64,000 nucleotides of DNA from Exiguobacterium aurantiacum DSM 6208 (GTDB lineage Bacteria > Bacillota > Bacilli > Exiguobacteriales > Exiguobacteriaceae), in contig NZ_JNIQ01000001.1 of the NCBI RefSeq assembly GCF_000702585.1, positions 625,001 to 689,000 on the forward strand. The letters run 5' to 3'. A model generated the notes under the pieces. The model saw only the letters and a program-made list of their open reading frames with translations. It made no database searches and was not told where the DNA came from. Shown one piece after another: positions 45,092 through 53,662 of this stretch (position 1 is its first letter; each line of letters begins with the position of its first letter). The translations under genes were made by a program, and so were the position numbers.

Positions 45092-45715
45092 ATGAACCGT
45101 TACGATTTACTGGCTGACGTGTCGTTTGACCAGTCCGGCGAGGAGACGCGTGTAATGCATATGCACGAAAGCCTCGAGTTGCATGGTATCGGGCGCAGCG
45201 CCGCTGTGTTTCGAATTAACGGTACCCGTCTCGTCATCAAAGTGTTTTTCCCTGGCTTCACGCATATCGCGGCCGAGGAAGCGGTCGTTTATGAGACGCT
45301 AGAACCTCTTCCGCAGTTCCCACGCTTATACGAGGTCGGACCGAACTATATCGTCATCGATTATATCGAAGGAAAGACGCTGTTCGAATGTCTGACCGAA
45401 GGGATTTGGATTGACGCGGCGTATGTTGACGATGTCGACGCGGCGCTCAGCGCGGCGCGGAGGCGCGGTCTCACCCCGTCAGATGTTCATCTGCGGAATA
45501 TCATCTTGAGCTCGGACGGTCGTATCTTTTTAATCGATTTGGCCAGATTTCGCCAAGGTCAACAAATTGATCACCAATGGGAAGACTTGAAGCGGATGTA
45601 TCGTATTTATCGGCTTCGTTTCGTGCCAAAGCGCTATTCCGAACGGTTGTTGAACGCGGTCGCTTTCTGGTATCGAACGGTCGTTTTTCTTTTGCGGATT
45701 AGGGAACAACAATAA
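45092..45715 (+). CDS. Small protein-kinase-like protein
   Basis: A 207-aa compact kinase-fold protein: nucleotide lysine in LVIKVFF (K50), catalytic loop SDVHLRN with D131 and N136, and metal Asp in LIDLA (D149), so catalysis is possible though HRD and DFG are altered (PSD and DLA). Similar short kinases occur in Bacilli (YrzF-like). AAAGAGGAG precedes the ATG. TATGAT at 45057 is a possible -10. Confidence 0.8.
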   Translation: MNRYDLLADVSFDQSGEETRVMHMHESLELHGIGRSAAVFRINGTRLVIKVFFPGFTHIAAEEAVVYETLEPLPQFPRLYEVGPNYIVIDYIEGKTLFECLTEGIWIDAAYVDDVDAALSAARRRGLTPSDVHLRNIILSSDGRIFLIDLARFRQGQQIDHQWEDLKRMYRIYRLRFVPKRYSERLLNAVAFWYRTVVFLLRIREQQ

Positions 45716-45759
45716 CGTGTCGTTGTTGTCGTTTCATTTAGCAAAAGGAGGATGTACGT

Positions 45760-46086
45760 ATGCATCGGATTTATGCGAACGAACTGGAGACGTTACATGA
45801 CTGTGTCGAGACGTGCAATTACTGTTTAGAATCGTGTTTAGAAGAGAAAGACGTGAAGATGATGGTCGATTGCATCCGGCTCGACCGGGAGTGTGCGGCG
45901 ATGTGTGCATTTCTCGCCGAGGCGATGACGCGTGATTCCGCGTTCGTACCGGAACTCGCCCGGGCGTGTGCCGTCGTCTGTAAGGCGTGCGCCCAAGAGT
46001 GTGAGAAACATAAACATGAGCATTGCCAAGAGTGCGCCCGGGTCTGCTTCGAGTGCGCCTCGATGTGTGACCGTTTGGCGGCGTGA
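45760..46086 (+). CDS. Four-helix-bundle copper-storage-type protein (DUF326)
   Basis: A 108-aa protein with 16 cysteines in repeated C-x3-C and C-x2-C patterns on predicted helices, typical of Csp-type copper-storage or ferredoxin-like four-helix proteins (YhjQ-like). Cytosolic, as no signal peptide is seen. It probably binds many Cu(I) ions in a tube of helices. AAAGGAGGAT precedes the ATG. No copper transporter or regulator neighbours are present. Confidence 0.88.
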   Translation: MHRIYANELETLHDCVETCNYCLESCLEEKDVKMMVDCIRLDRECAAMCAFLAEAMTRDSAFVPELARACAVVCKACAQECEKHKHEHCQECARVCFECASMCDRLAA

Positions 46087-46094
46087 ACAAAGGA

Positions 46095-46120
46095 TGGTCA
46101 GTCGACGCGGCTGGCCTTTT
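46095..46120 (+). terminator. Terminator of the copper-storage gene
   Basis: GGTCAG pairs with CTGGCC including one G-T pair, followed by seven T. A palindrome CGCGTCGACGCG (46131-46142) follows, without a known role. Confidence 0.7.
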
Positions 46121-46199
46121 TTTGTAAGCGCGCGTCGACGCGTGTGTTTTTCGAGTTGGATACGTATAATGAAGAAAAACTTATGAGAGTGGTGGATGT

Positions 46200-46712
46200 A
46201 TGATTCGCAATTGCCGACGTGACGACCTTCAAGCCGTTTTACATATTTATAATGATGCCATCGTCAACAGTACTGCCGTGTACCATTACGAACCGGTCAC
46301 GTTCCAAAACCGGGTCGCCTGGTATGAAGACAAGAAAGCGCAAGGGTTCCCGATGATCGTCTGGGAAGAAGGGGACGTCGTCATGGGATTTGCCACGTTC
46401 GGTCCGTTCCGTCCATGGCCGGCTTATAAGTATACGGTCGAACATTCCGTTTACGTCCACCCAGGGTATCGTGGGAAAGGGATTGGCAACAAGTTGCTCC
46501 GTGAGATCATCCGTCTCGCCGAGGCTCGGGAGTATAAGACGGTCATCGGAGGCATCGATGCGTCGAACGTGACGAGCATTCGGGCCCATGAAAAAGTTGG
46601 GTTCGTTCATTCAGGCACGATCAAACAGGCCGGCTATAAGTTTGGGAAGTGGCTCGACTTGTCATTTTATCAACTCGAATTGAAAGGTCCCGAGACGCCG
46701 GAAGAGGGCTGA
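46200..46712 (+). CDS. GNAT acetyltransferase, MnaT/Pat-like
   Basis: A 170-aa N-acetyltransferase matching phosphinothricin/methionine-sulfone acetyltransferases: FRPWPAYKYTVEHSVYV, PGYRGKGIGNKLL and NVTSIRAHEKVGF are characteristic. TATAAT at 46165 lies upstream. The natural substrate is probably a modified amino acid. Confidence 0.87.
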   Translation: MIRNCRRDDLQAVLHIYNDAIVNSTAVYHYEPVTFQNRVAWYEDKKAQGFPMIVWEEGDVVMGFATFGPFRPWPAYKYTVEHSVYVHPGYRGKGIGNKLLREIIRLAEAREYKTVIGGIDASNVTSIRAHEKVGFVHSGTIKQAGYKFGKWLDLSFYQLELKGPETPEEG

Positions 46713-46778
46713 CCGGTAGCTGTCGAACGTCCCGAAATACGATATACTGGCTACAGTGAATCGAATGGAGGAATCAGC

Positions 46779-47117
46779 ATGACAGAATTACCGAATTGTC
46801 CGAAATGCCAATCATCATACGTCTACGAGGACGGGAGCTTGCTCATCTGCCCGGAATGCGCCTACGAGTGGTCGCCGACCGAGGCGGCTGAAGCGGAAGC
46901 GAACGCGCAAATCAAAGACGCGAACGGGAACGTGCTCCAAGACGGGGACACGGTCACGGTCATCAAAGATTTGAAAGTGAAAGGGACGTCGCTCGTCGTC
47001 AAACAAGGCACGAAAGTGAAAGGGATCCGCCTCGTCGACGGCGACCATGACATCGACTGCAAGATCGATGGGTTCGGGGCGATGAAACTGAAGTCTGAGT
47101 TTGTAAAAAAACTATAA
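46779..47117 (+). CDS. yjdM: Zinc-ribbon protein YjdM/PhnA-like
   Basis: A 112-aa protein: N-terminal zinc ribbon (CPKC near 8, CPEC near 28) and a C-terminal PhnA domain of SH3-like strands ending in [10 protein letters not shown]. Name aside, no link to phosphonate breakdown is established. GGAGGAAT precedes the ATG; TATACT at 46743 is the probable -10. Confidence 0.93.
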   Translation: MTELPNCPKCQSSYVYEDGSLLICPECAYEWSPTEAAEAEANAQIKDANGNVLQDGDTVTVIKDLKVKGTSLVVKQGTKVKGIRLVDGDHDIDCKIDGFGAMKLKSEFVKKL

Positions 47118-47156
47118 AAAAACTGTTTCGGTTCGTGGACCGAAACAGTTTTTTGT
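47117..47156. terminator. Strong bidirectional terminator
   Basis: AAACTGTTTCGGT (47121-47133) pairs perfectly with ACCGAAACAGTTT (47140-47152), with A tracts before and T tracts after. It serves both convergent genes. Confidence 0.95.
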
Positions 47157-48614
47157 TTATGAGAAGAATGGTTTGTATTCCCGGCGTTCATGCATGACGG
47201 ACACCCATTGGAGCGTCGTGAACTCCTCGAGCACCCATTCGCCGTTGAAACGGCCGAGACCCGAGTCTTTCTCGCCGCCAAACGGCAAGTGTGGCTCATC
47301 GTTCACCGATTGGTCGTTGACGTGAATCATTCCCGTCTCGACTTGACGGGCGAACTCGGTCGCGCGATACACCGAACCGTGGACGGCACCGCTCAGTCCA
47401 TACGGGAGTTCGTTCGAGAGTTTCAGCGCCTCGGCGTCGTCTTTGAACGACAGAATGACGGCGACCGGTCCGAAAATCTCATTTTTAGCGAGCGGCATGT
47501 CATTCGTGACGCCGCTTAACACGGTCGGCTCGAGGACGTTCCCATCCGCTTTGCCGCCGACGTGGAGCGTCGCCCCAGCGTTGACCGTCTTGTCAATTTG
47601 ATCGAGGATCCGCTCGACTTGGTCGTGGTCGATGAGCGGTCCGACTTGCGTGTCCGATTCGTTCGGGTTGCCGAACTTCAAGGCACGGACTCGTTCAACG
47701 AATTTCTCGAGGAACGCATCGTGAATCGATTCGGCGACGAGGATCCGGTTCGTCGACATACAGATTTGACCTTGGTGGAAGAACTTGCTGTACACGGCCG
47801 ATTCGACGGCGCGGTCGATGTCGGCGTCGTCTAACACGACGAAGACGTTGTTGCCGCCGAGTTCGAGCGCGGTCTTTTTCAACGAGCGGCCCGCCTTCTC
47901 GGCGATACCTTTCCCGACTTCGGTCGAGCCGGTGAATGAGATGAGTTTAGGGATCGGGTGCTCGACGATGGCGTCGCCGATTTCCGAGCCACGACCGACG
48001 ATCACGTTTAAGACGCCTTTTGGAAGGCCGGCCTCTTCAAATAATGAAGCGAAGAGGAGACCGCCCGTGACCGGTGTCGCCGTCGCCGGTTTGACGACGA
48101 CCGTATTGCCCGTCGCGAGGGCCGAGACGATCGAGCGGACCGCGAGATGGAACGGGAAGTTCCAAGGACTGATGACGCCGATGACACCGAGCGGTTTCCG
48201 ATAGACCCGGTTCTCTTTGTTCGGGACGATGGACGGTTTGATGAGCCCGTCCATCCGGAACGGGAACGTCGCCGCTTCTTTGATGATGGCGATCGAGGCG
48301 GCAAACTCACCTTCGGCCTTGATGCGGGTACTGCCCGACTCTTTGACGAGCCAGTCGATAATCTCATCCTTATGCTCGAGCGTCAGTTCCGCGAAACGTT
48401 CGATCAAGGCACGTCGGTCCTGCGGGAGCATCGTCGCCCACTCGGCTTGTGCTGCTTTCGCTACGCTGTAGGCGTTGTCTAAATCACTTTCGTCGGCCGA
48501 TCGAATTGAGAACAATGTCTCGTCCGTGAACGGGTTCACGTTGTCGATCGACTTGTCGCTCGAGCCTTCGACCCACTGGCCGTTCATGTACATCTTCGTA
48601 AAATCGGTATGCAT
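47157..48614 (-). CDS. NAD(P)-dependent aldehyde dehydrogenase
   Basis: A 485-aa ALDH-superfamily enzyme with SPWNFPF, glutamate in LELGG and catalytic cysteine in GQICMS. It resembles vanillin or benzaldehyde dehydrogenases (YfmT group) more than betaine enzymes, from memory. AAAAGGAGTG precedes the ATG. Its leader lies back to back with the PadR promoter. Confidence 0.92.
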   Translation of the reverse strand: MHTDFTKMYMNGQWVEGSSDKSIDNVNPFTDETLFSIRSADESDLDNAYSVAKAAQAEWATMLPQDRRALIERFAELTLEHKDEIIDWLVKESGSTRIKAEGEFAASIAIIKEAATFPFRMDGLIKPSIVPNKENRVYRKPLGVIGVISPWNFPFHLAVRSIVSALATGNTVVVKPATATPVTGGLLFASLFEEAGLPKGVLNVIVGRGSEIGDAIVEHPIPKLISFTGSTEVGKGIAEKAGRSLKKTALELGGNNVFVVLDDADIDRAVESAVYSKFFHQGQICMSTNRILVAESIHDAFLEKFVERVRALKFGNPNESDTQVGPLIDHDQVERILDQIDKTVNAGATLHVGGKADGNVLEPTVLSGVTNDMPLAKNEIFGPVAVILSFKDDAEALKLSNELPYGLSGAVHGSVYRATEFARQVETGMIHVNDQSVNDEPHLPFGGEKDSGLGRFNGEWVLEEFTTLQWVSVMHERREYKPFFS

Positions 48615-48690
48615 AACAACACTCCTTTTTCTTTTTGCTTCACCTTAAGAAGTATTCACCTGTTTTGAAAAAATAAACCTCTCGATGCGT

Positions 48691-48761
48691 AACTAACTTG
48701 TTTTACAAATTAGTTGCGATTGGTAGTCCCTTCCATTACTATTATGTATAACAAGTTAGTT
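48691..48761 (+). promoter_or_regulatory. PadR promoter region with repeated AACTAACTTGT sites
   Basis: AACTAACTTGT (48691-48701) and ACAAATTAGTT (48705-48715) form an inverted repeat with one mismatch; a further half-site ACAAGTTAGTT sits at 48751-48761. TTGGTA (48720) and TATGTA (48743) may be the promoter between them. Likely target of the PadR-type protein encoded next, possibly controlling the divergent aldehyde dehydrogenase too. Confidence 0.7.
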
Positions 48762-48782
48762 TGATGAAAGTGAGGTCGCGCC

Positions 48783-49136
48783 ATGGCGATGAGTCAAATG
48801 TTGAAAGGGTTGCTCGAGGGTTGCCTGTTGGCCATCATCGATAAAGGAGAGACGTACGGCTATGAGATGTCGGAGAAACTACAGGCGTACGGCTTCACGA
48901 TGGTGAGCGAGGGTAGTATCTATCCGGTATTGTTACGGATGAAGAAAGACGGCTGGGTCGAAACGATTCAAAAAACACTGCCATCCGGAGGCCCGAAACG
49001 AAAATATTATATTTTGACGGATGCGGGACGGCAAGAATTGCTAGCCTTCAAACAACGTTGGGCGGAAGTATCAAGCGGCGTCGACCGTGTACTCAGAGAG
49101 GGGAATGAAGATGGAACTTTCAAAAAAGAGTCGTAA
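48783..49136 (+). CDS. PadR-family transcriptional regulator
   Basis: A 117-aa PadR winged-helix protein: GETYGYEMSEKL and EGSIYPVLLRM are the family marks, PKRKYYILTDAG the wing. GTGAGG lies seven bases before the ATG. The downstream membrane protein starts inside its 3' end, an arrangement typical for PadR plus HAAS-domain partner genes. Confidence 0.92.
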   Translation: MAMSQMLKGLLEGCLLAIIDKGETYGYEMSEKLQAYGFTMVSEGSIYPVLLRMKKDGWVETIQKTLPSGGPKRKYYILTDAGRQELLAFKQRWAEVSSGVDRVLREGNEDGTFKKES

Positions 49137-49866
49137 TTTTTTGGATGATTTAGCAGTCTATCTTATGTCGAGCGGAAAATCGGAAGAGGAAGTGCAAGAC
49201 GTTGTCGCCGAGTTGAAAGATCATCTCGAGGAAGCGGAACGGGCAGGAAAAAGTGTGGACGATGTCGTCGGCCAAAGTCCGAAAGCCTACATGCAACATC
49301 TCGGGCATGAAATGGCGTTTGATGGAAAAGGCTTTTTCAAAATCATCGCGATGTTGGTTCCGAACGTGTTTGCTTACATTATCATCGGAAATTTCATTCA
49401 AGGCGAGATGACGTTCTCGACGGCCCAGTTGGTTGGGTTCCCGCTCGTCGCCGTTCTGTTCTTGCTGGCCGCCGCACAAGCGTTCCGCAACATGTCGGTC
49501 CGCTCGACAGAAAGCAAAATTAAAACCGGGGCGACGTACATCGCGCTCGCCGCGTTGCCGATGACATTGTTCCTTGGACTGATGATACTCGACATCTTCG
49601 TCGAGATGCCGACGATCGTGTTCGGTCCAACCGCTCAACTCGTATTGTTCGGTCTGGCCGTCATCACGTTGCTCCTCGTCTCGATTTGGACGAAGACGTG
49701 GATCAATCTGATTATCCCGCTTCTCTTATTCGGGCCGCAGTACGCGCTCGCTCAGACGAAGCTGCCGCTCGAGCAACAACTGATATTCTCGATGTTGATT
49801 TTGGTCGTCGGGATGGGAATCTTCTTGTTCGTCTGGTGGAAAAAGAATCAACAGGGGCAAGCCTGA
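49111..49866 (+). CDS. HAAS/DUF1129-like membrane protein, PadR partner
   Basis: A 251-aa protein: N-terminal HAAS-like helical domain (about 1-70, with DDLAVYLMSSGKSEEEV) followed by six or so membrane helices. The start at 49111 sits behind AGAGAGGGGA; it overlaps padR by 26 bases. Such proteins appear with PadR regulators in Bacilli; mechanism unclear. The next gene starts on its stop. Confidence 0.78.
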   Translation: MELSKKSRNFLDDLAVYLMSSGKSEEEVQDVVAELKDHLEEAERAGKSVDDVVGQSPKAYMQHLGHEMAFDGKGFFKIIAMLVPNVFAYIIIGNFIQGEMTFSTAQLVGFPLVAVLFLLAAAQAFRNMSVRSTESKIKTGATYIALAALPMTLFLGLMILDIFVEMPTIVFGPTAQLVLFGLAVITLLLVSIWTKTWINLIIPLLLFGPQYALAQTKLPLEQQLIFSMLILVVGMGIFLFVWWKKNQQGQA

Positions 49867-50222
49867 TGCTAGGGCGAATCATCTTCGTCGTCCTCCTGTG
49901 TCTGCCGTGGGGTTTCTTCGTGACAGCATCAGACTTTCTTTTTGGGAATGCGTTCGGGTATGTCGTGATTCCGGCCGTTATATGGTGGGGCGCGTGGCGA
50001 TTTGGCCGGCGTGACTGGTTTAGATGGATTGCTTTAGGGCTACTCGTCTCGTATCTTCTGTCCACGGCCATAATTGGGCACATCGATGGGGCATGGGATT
50101 ACTTCTTCAAGCCGTTAAATCAATCCATTGTGATGAACATTTGGATGGTTGTGTTCGCGAGTGGGGTCGTTGTGGCATGTCTGTACCGTTGGGCCTTTGA
50201 AAAAACACGCGAGTCTGCTTAA
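49866..50222 (+). CDS. Membrane protein in PadR operon
   Basis: A 118-aa protein with four predicted membrane helices. Its ATG overlaps the stop of the HAAS-type gene (TGATG), so it is the third member of a coupled operon. Family not recognised. Confidence 0.65.
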   Translation: MLGRIIFVVLLCLPWGFFVTASDFLFGNAFGYVVIPAVIWWGAWRFGRRDWFRWIALGLLVSYLLSTAIIGHIDGAWDYFFKPLNQSIVMNIWMVVFASGVVVACLYRWAFEKTRESA

Positions 50223-50280
50223 CGTCGGACGCGGCTGGGAATAGGCAACTGAAAGCCAATAGAGAAAGAAGGGATTCCCA

Positions 50281-51228
50281 TTGCCAGTCAATCCGACGAT
50301 TCAATTTTATTTGAACCAGTTTCAAAATCAGCTCCCGACCACATATGACCAATTGGATCCGCTCGAATTGAGACGACAAGAAGATGCGATGATGACCCGG
50401 TTTCAACATAGAGAGCACGTGCACGAGGTTGAGGACCGTCTCATTCCATTACCGGGACGGACGATTCCGATTCGTATCTATCGGACGGGTCATGGGATTG
50501 CGCCGGCCCTCGTCTATTATCACGGAGGCGGCTACGTCACGGGGAGTCTCGACACGCACGATGCGATTTGCCGGACTATCGCGAATGAGGCCGACTGTAC
50601 CGTCATCTCGGTCAGTTACCGACTCGCACCAGAACATAAATTTCCGACGGCCGTTTACGATAGCTTTGATGCGCTCGCCTGGGTCGCCGAACATGCGGTA
50701 ACACTCCGGGTGGACGCCTCTCGTCTCGCCGTCGGAGGCGACAGCGCCGGCGGGACGCTTGCCACGGTGAGTGCCTTGATTGCGCTCGAGCGAGGTGGCC
50801 CGTCTATCGTGCATCAGCTCTTGTTCTACCCGGTCACGGGGACCGAGGAAAATTTACCGTTGTCTTTGATCGAATATGCCAACGGCTACTTGCTCGACGA
50901 AGGATTGATTCGCTGGTTCCAGCAGCAATATTTTAATGATGAGACGGAATTGGCACATCCGTATGCGTCGCCGATCTTGTCCCCATACTTGGCGGAATTG
51001 CCACCGACGACCCTTCTCACGGCGGAGTACGATCCGCTTCGGGACCTCGGGCGGGCGTATGCGAACAAGCTCGTCAGCCTCGGTGTCCCCGTTGACTATA
51101 AGAACTATGCCGGATTGATTCACGGATTTGCGAACTATTACTTTTACGTGCCAGAAGCGAAACGCGCTGTGAGAGAGGCGGCCCGATCGTTACGAGATAC
51201 GTTCGCACATGAAAAAACTCGCCCGTGA
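50281..51228 (+). CDS. Alpha/beta hydrolase, hormone-sensitive-lipase type
   Basis: A 315-aa esterase with oxyanion motif HGGG (YYHGGGYV), nucleophile elbow GDSAGG, catalytic Asp in AEYDPLRD and His in LIHGF. TTG start with AGAAGGGA upstream. Carboxylesterase activity on short acyl chains is likely; substrate unknown. Confidence 0.9.
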   Translation: MPVNPTIQFYLNQFQNQLPTTYDQLDPLELRRQEDAMMTRFQHREHVHEVEDRLIPLPGRTIPIRIYRTGHGIAPALVYYHGGGYVTGSLDTHDAICRTIANEADCTVISVSYRLAPEHKFPTAVYDSFDALAWVAEHAVTLRVDASRLAVGGDSAGGTLATVSALIALERGGPSIVHQLLFYPVTGTEENLPLSLIEYANGYLLDEGLIRWFQQQYFNDETELAHPYASPILSPYLAELPPTTLLTAEYDPLRDLGRAYANKLVSLGVPVDYKNYAGLIHGFANYYFYVPEAKRAVREAARSLRDTFAHEKTRP

Positions 51229-51240
51229 GGCGAGTTTTTT
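51211..51240. terminator. Terminator overlapping two convergent gene ends
   Basis: ACTCGCC (51217-51223), CGTGA, GGCGAGT (51229-51235), with A6 before and T tract after. The plus-strand stop codon is in the loop and the minus-strand stop sits at the T tract. Confidence 0.92.
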
Positions 51241-52082
51241 CATGCTTGCGACAAATAAGGGAAGCGACAACCTTCAGGGAAAAACTCCCCTTCGTTCATG
51301 CGAATCATCCATGGACCGTCGCTGGACGGACGTTGCTCCACACTATCCAGGTCGGGCGTAAATTGAAAGACAATTTCCGTGATGCCTTCAAAAGAGAGGC
51401 GTGCCACGACGTCACGCATATCGACAGGACGCGGCGACAGCACGGCGTACAGAATTAAACGCGAGCGCTCGATTATATAAATGACATGGACGTCATCGAA
51501 ACGATACACGTCCTCGTCCATCCCTTGATAGTAATGGAACATCCAAATGTGCATATCGTCTGTCGCATAGAGGCGCGGTGAAAACGGGAGTGACTCCAGT
51601 TTGAAACGCCGCCACTGTTCGGCATCGACTTCGACATGTTCGAGTGGGGAGGCCGATCCCGAGACTGAAACGAATAGCTCCGGTTCGGGTTGGGCGGAGA
51701 ACCCCTGTTGCTCGTAAAACGGTGCAAGCCTTTCGTTACAAGCCAAAAAATAAGGCAACCCATCCGTGTCATGCTGCTTGAACAAGTGCTTAAAGATGCG
51801 GGTGGCGAGCCCTTCTCCTTGTCGGATTTCGTCCGTCATGACCGTTCCGATTTGATACGCTTCGCGCGCGGTTCCGTCCATCATCACTGTCATCCGGCTC
51901 ATTCCGACGCTCGAGATGACATTCCGATAGAACGTCAATGAATAGCAGCGATAACGGTCAGTCCATTCTCCAGCTTTGTACCACTCGCGAAAATCGATGC
52001 CGAATGTCTCGTCGGCTAAGTAAAAAAACGATTCGAGTTCTTTTTCCGAATACTCGAGGTTGGTGATTGGCTGTTTCGGCAT
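51240..52082 (-). CDS. GNAT-type acetyltransferase, two domain
   Basis: A 280-aa protein. The N-terminal domain (about 30-135) looks like an Eis/GNAT-type fold with GEGLATRIFKHLF and NERLAPFYEQQGF; the C-terminal half is a distinct alpha/beta domain. The start at 52082 follows AAAAAAGGAGC on the minus strand; the longer frame upstream lacks a site. Substrate unknown. Confidence 0.78.
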   Translation of the reverse strand: MPKQPITNLEYSEKELESFFYLADETFGIDFREWYKAGEWTDRYRCYSLTFYRNVISSVGMSRMTVMMDGTAREAYQIGTVMTDEIRQGEGLATRIFKHLFKQHDTDGLPYFLACNERLAPFYEQQGFSAQPEPELFVSVSGSASPLEHVEVDAEQWRRFKLESLPFSPRLYATDDMHIWMFHYYQGMDEDVYRFDDVHVIYIIERSRLILYAVLSPRPVDMRDVVARLSFEGITEIVFQFTPDLDSVEQRPSSDGPWMIRMNEGEFFPEGCRFPYLSQA

Positions 52083-52152
52083 ATGGTTTGCTCCTTTTTT
52101 GAACTTCGATGTCTGTTCCTGTACATTAGAGGCAGAGAGGGGTAATACAGAT

Positions 52153-52830
52153 ATGAAACGATACGATGCGATTTTATTTGACGTCGATGACACGTTGCTC
52201 GACTTTAAACAGAGCGAGCACGTCGCTTTGGAGCAACTGCTCGCTGCGCACAACGTTCGGATGACCGATGAATTAAAACAACAGTATGTGGCAATCAATA
52301 GTGGATTATGGCGCGCGTTCGAACGCGGCGAGGTCGGACGAGAGGATGTCTTGATGGGCCGTCACACGCAACTGTTCGACACGCTCGGCATTACAATCAA
52401 TGCACACGAAGTCGAACAGCGTTATCGCGACCACTTGCACGCCGGTGTGCACGTCATTGACGGCGCGCTCGAACTCGTCCAGACGCTCAGCGAACAGTAT
52501 CCGCTCTACATCGTCACCAACGGCGTGACCGAGACCCAATTCAAGCGTCTCGAGGCGTCAGGTTTGTTGCCGTACTTCCAAGACGTGTTCGTCTCGGATG
52601 CAACAGGGTCGCAAAAGCCGATGAAGCCGTTCTTTGACTATGTGTTCGAGCGTGTCTCAGATGTCACGCCGGAACGCGGACTCATCGTCGGCGATTCATT
52701 GACGGCCGATATCGCCGGCGGACGGATGTACGGGCTCGATACGTGTTGGTATAATCCGCACGAAGTGGCAGCGACGGTCGAGACGACGTATGAGATTCGC
52801 GACTTGAACGAGTTGAAAACGATCCTCTAA
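52153..52830 (+). CDS. HAD nucleotidase, YjjG-like
   Basis: A 225-aa HAD hydrolase: DVDDTLLDF (D10, D12), TNGVTETQ, K at 165 region (GSQKPMKPFF) and GDSLTADIAGG. It resembles YjjG/YfnB-type pyrimidine nucleotidases. AGAGAGGGGT precedes the ATG at 52153. Confidence 0.9.
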   Translation: MKRYDAILFDVDDTLLDFKQSEHVALEQLLAAHNVRMTDELKQQYVAINSGLWRAFERGEVGREDVLMGRHTQLFDTLGITINAHEVEQRYRDHLHAGVHVIDGALELVQTLSEQYPLYIVTNGVTETQFKRLEASGLLPYFQDVFVSDATGSQKPMKPFFDYVFERVSDVTPERGLIVGDSLTADIAGGRMYGLDTCWYNPHEVAATVETTYEIRDLNELKTIL

Positions 52831-52843
52831 GGGGTGAGTCCGC

Positions 52844-53164
52844 ATGGACGTGTTCACGTATTTCCGGTTCGTCTTTTGGTTTTTACTGTGCCTAAGCGTC
52901 ATCGCGTTCGCGGTGACGGCGTTCCAACGGACAGAGCGGTTGAACACGTTCGGTCTCGGTTTTCTCATTTTCACAATCATCGGAACGTGCGTCATCTTGC
53001 TCGGTACGGAGGGGTTCGTCATCGACGCGTATGCGCTTGAAGGTGACGCGGTGACGACTTACCTATGTTTAGCGACGTGCGGGGTCTCGAGCCTTGCGTT
53101 CGTCACACACATCTGGCGTGGCGTCAGGCGTGAGAAACGGCAAGATCCAAGACGTGGTTACTGA
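52844..53164 (+). CDS. Three-helix membrane protein
   Basis: A 106-aa protein with three membrane helices and a basic C-terminal tail. AAGGGGTGAG precedes the ATG. It follows the HAD gene by 13 bases and likely shares its transcript. Family not recognised. Confidence 0.65.
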   Translation: MDVFTYFRFVFWFLLCLSVIAFAVTAFQRTERLNTFGLGFLIFTIIGTCVILLGTEGFVIDAYALEGDAVTTYLCLATCGVSSLAFVTHIWRGVRREKRQDPRRGY

Positions 53165-53165
53165 C

Positions 53166-53612
53166 TCAGCGATCAATAAAATGTGGTGGCAACGATTGAG
53201 GCAACGCGTAGAGCGTCTCCGGAAACAGTTTCAAGTCACGAAGTTCGCGAAGCGGCTGCCAACGATAAATCAAGTGATCTCCTTCCGGTCCGTGGAAGTC
53301 TCCGGTATGTAGCGGGAGGTCACCCGATACATAAAAGTACATGCCGATCTCATGGACTGTCCGTTCAAGATACGTGAAAAAGTTCTCGGAGACGAACGCG
53401 AACGTCGTCCCGGTCACCGAGGCGTCGAGCTCTTCCTGTAGCTCCCGCGTCAAGGCGAGCTCGGCTTCTTCACCGATGCCGACCCGGCCGCCAGGTAACG
53501 CCCAAAAGTCATCGTTCACATTTCGGTGTACGAGCAAATGCCCGTCTTGCACCCAAATGCCGGCAACCCGGTAATTGAACGTGCCGTGCTCGGTCGGAAA
53601 TACGATATCCAT
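53166..53612 (-). CDS. NUDIX hydrolase
   Basis: A 148-aa NUDIX protein with box GGRVGIGEEAELALTRELQEEL, preceded by FWALPGG. The start at 53612 follows GGGAGTG; M at 53627 is upstream of that site. Substrate unknown, possibly a modified nucleotide. Its stop is two bases from the stop of the convergent gene with no clear hairpin. Confidence 0.87.
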   Translation of the reverse strand: MDIVFPTEHGTFNYRVAGIWVQDGHLLVHRNVNDDFWALPGGRVGIGEEAELALTRELQEELDASVTGTTFAFVSENFFTYLERTVHEIGMYFYVSGDLPLHTGDFHGPEGDHLIYRWQPLRELRDLKLFPETLYALPQSLPPHFIDR

Positions 53613-53662
53613 TCTGATCACTCCCATTCTTTAACTATTAGTATACGCGAAGGAGGCGCCTT

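Noticed and set aside
46131-46142. Palindrome CGCGTCGACGCG as a regulator site
   Set aside because: Short, G+C-rich and isolated; it may occur by chance and has no promoter overlap.
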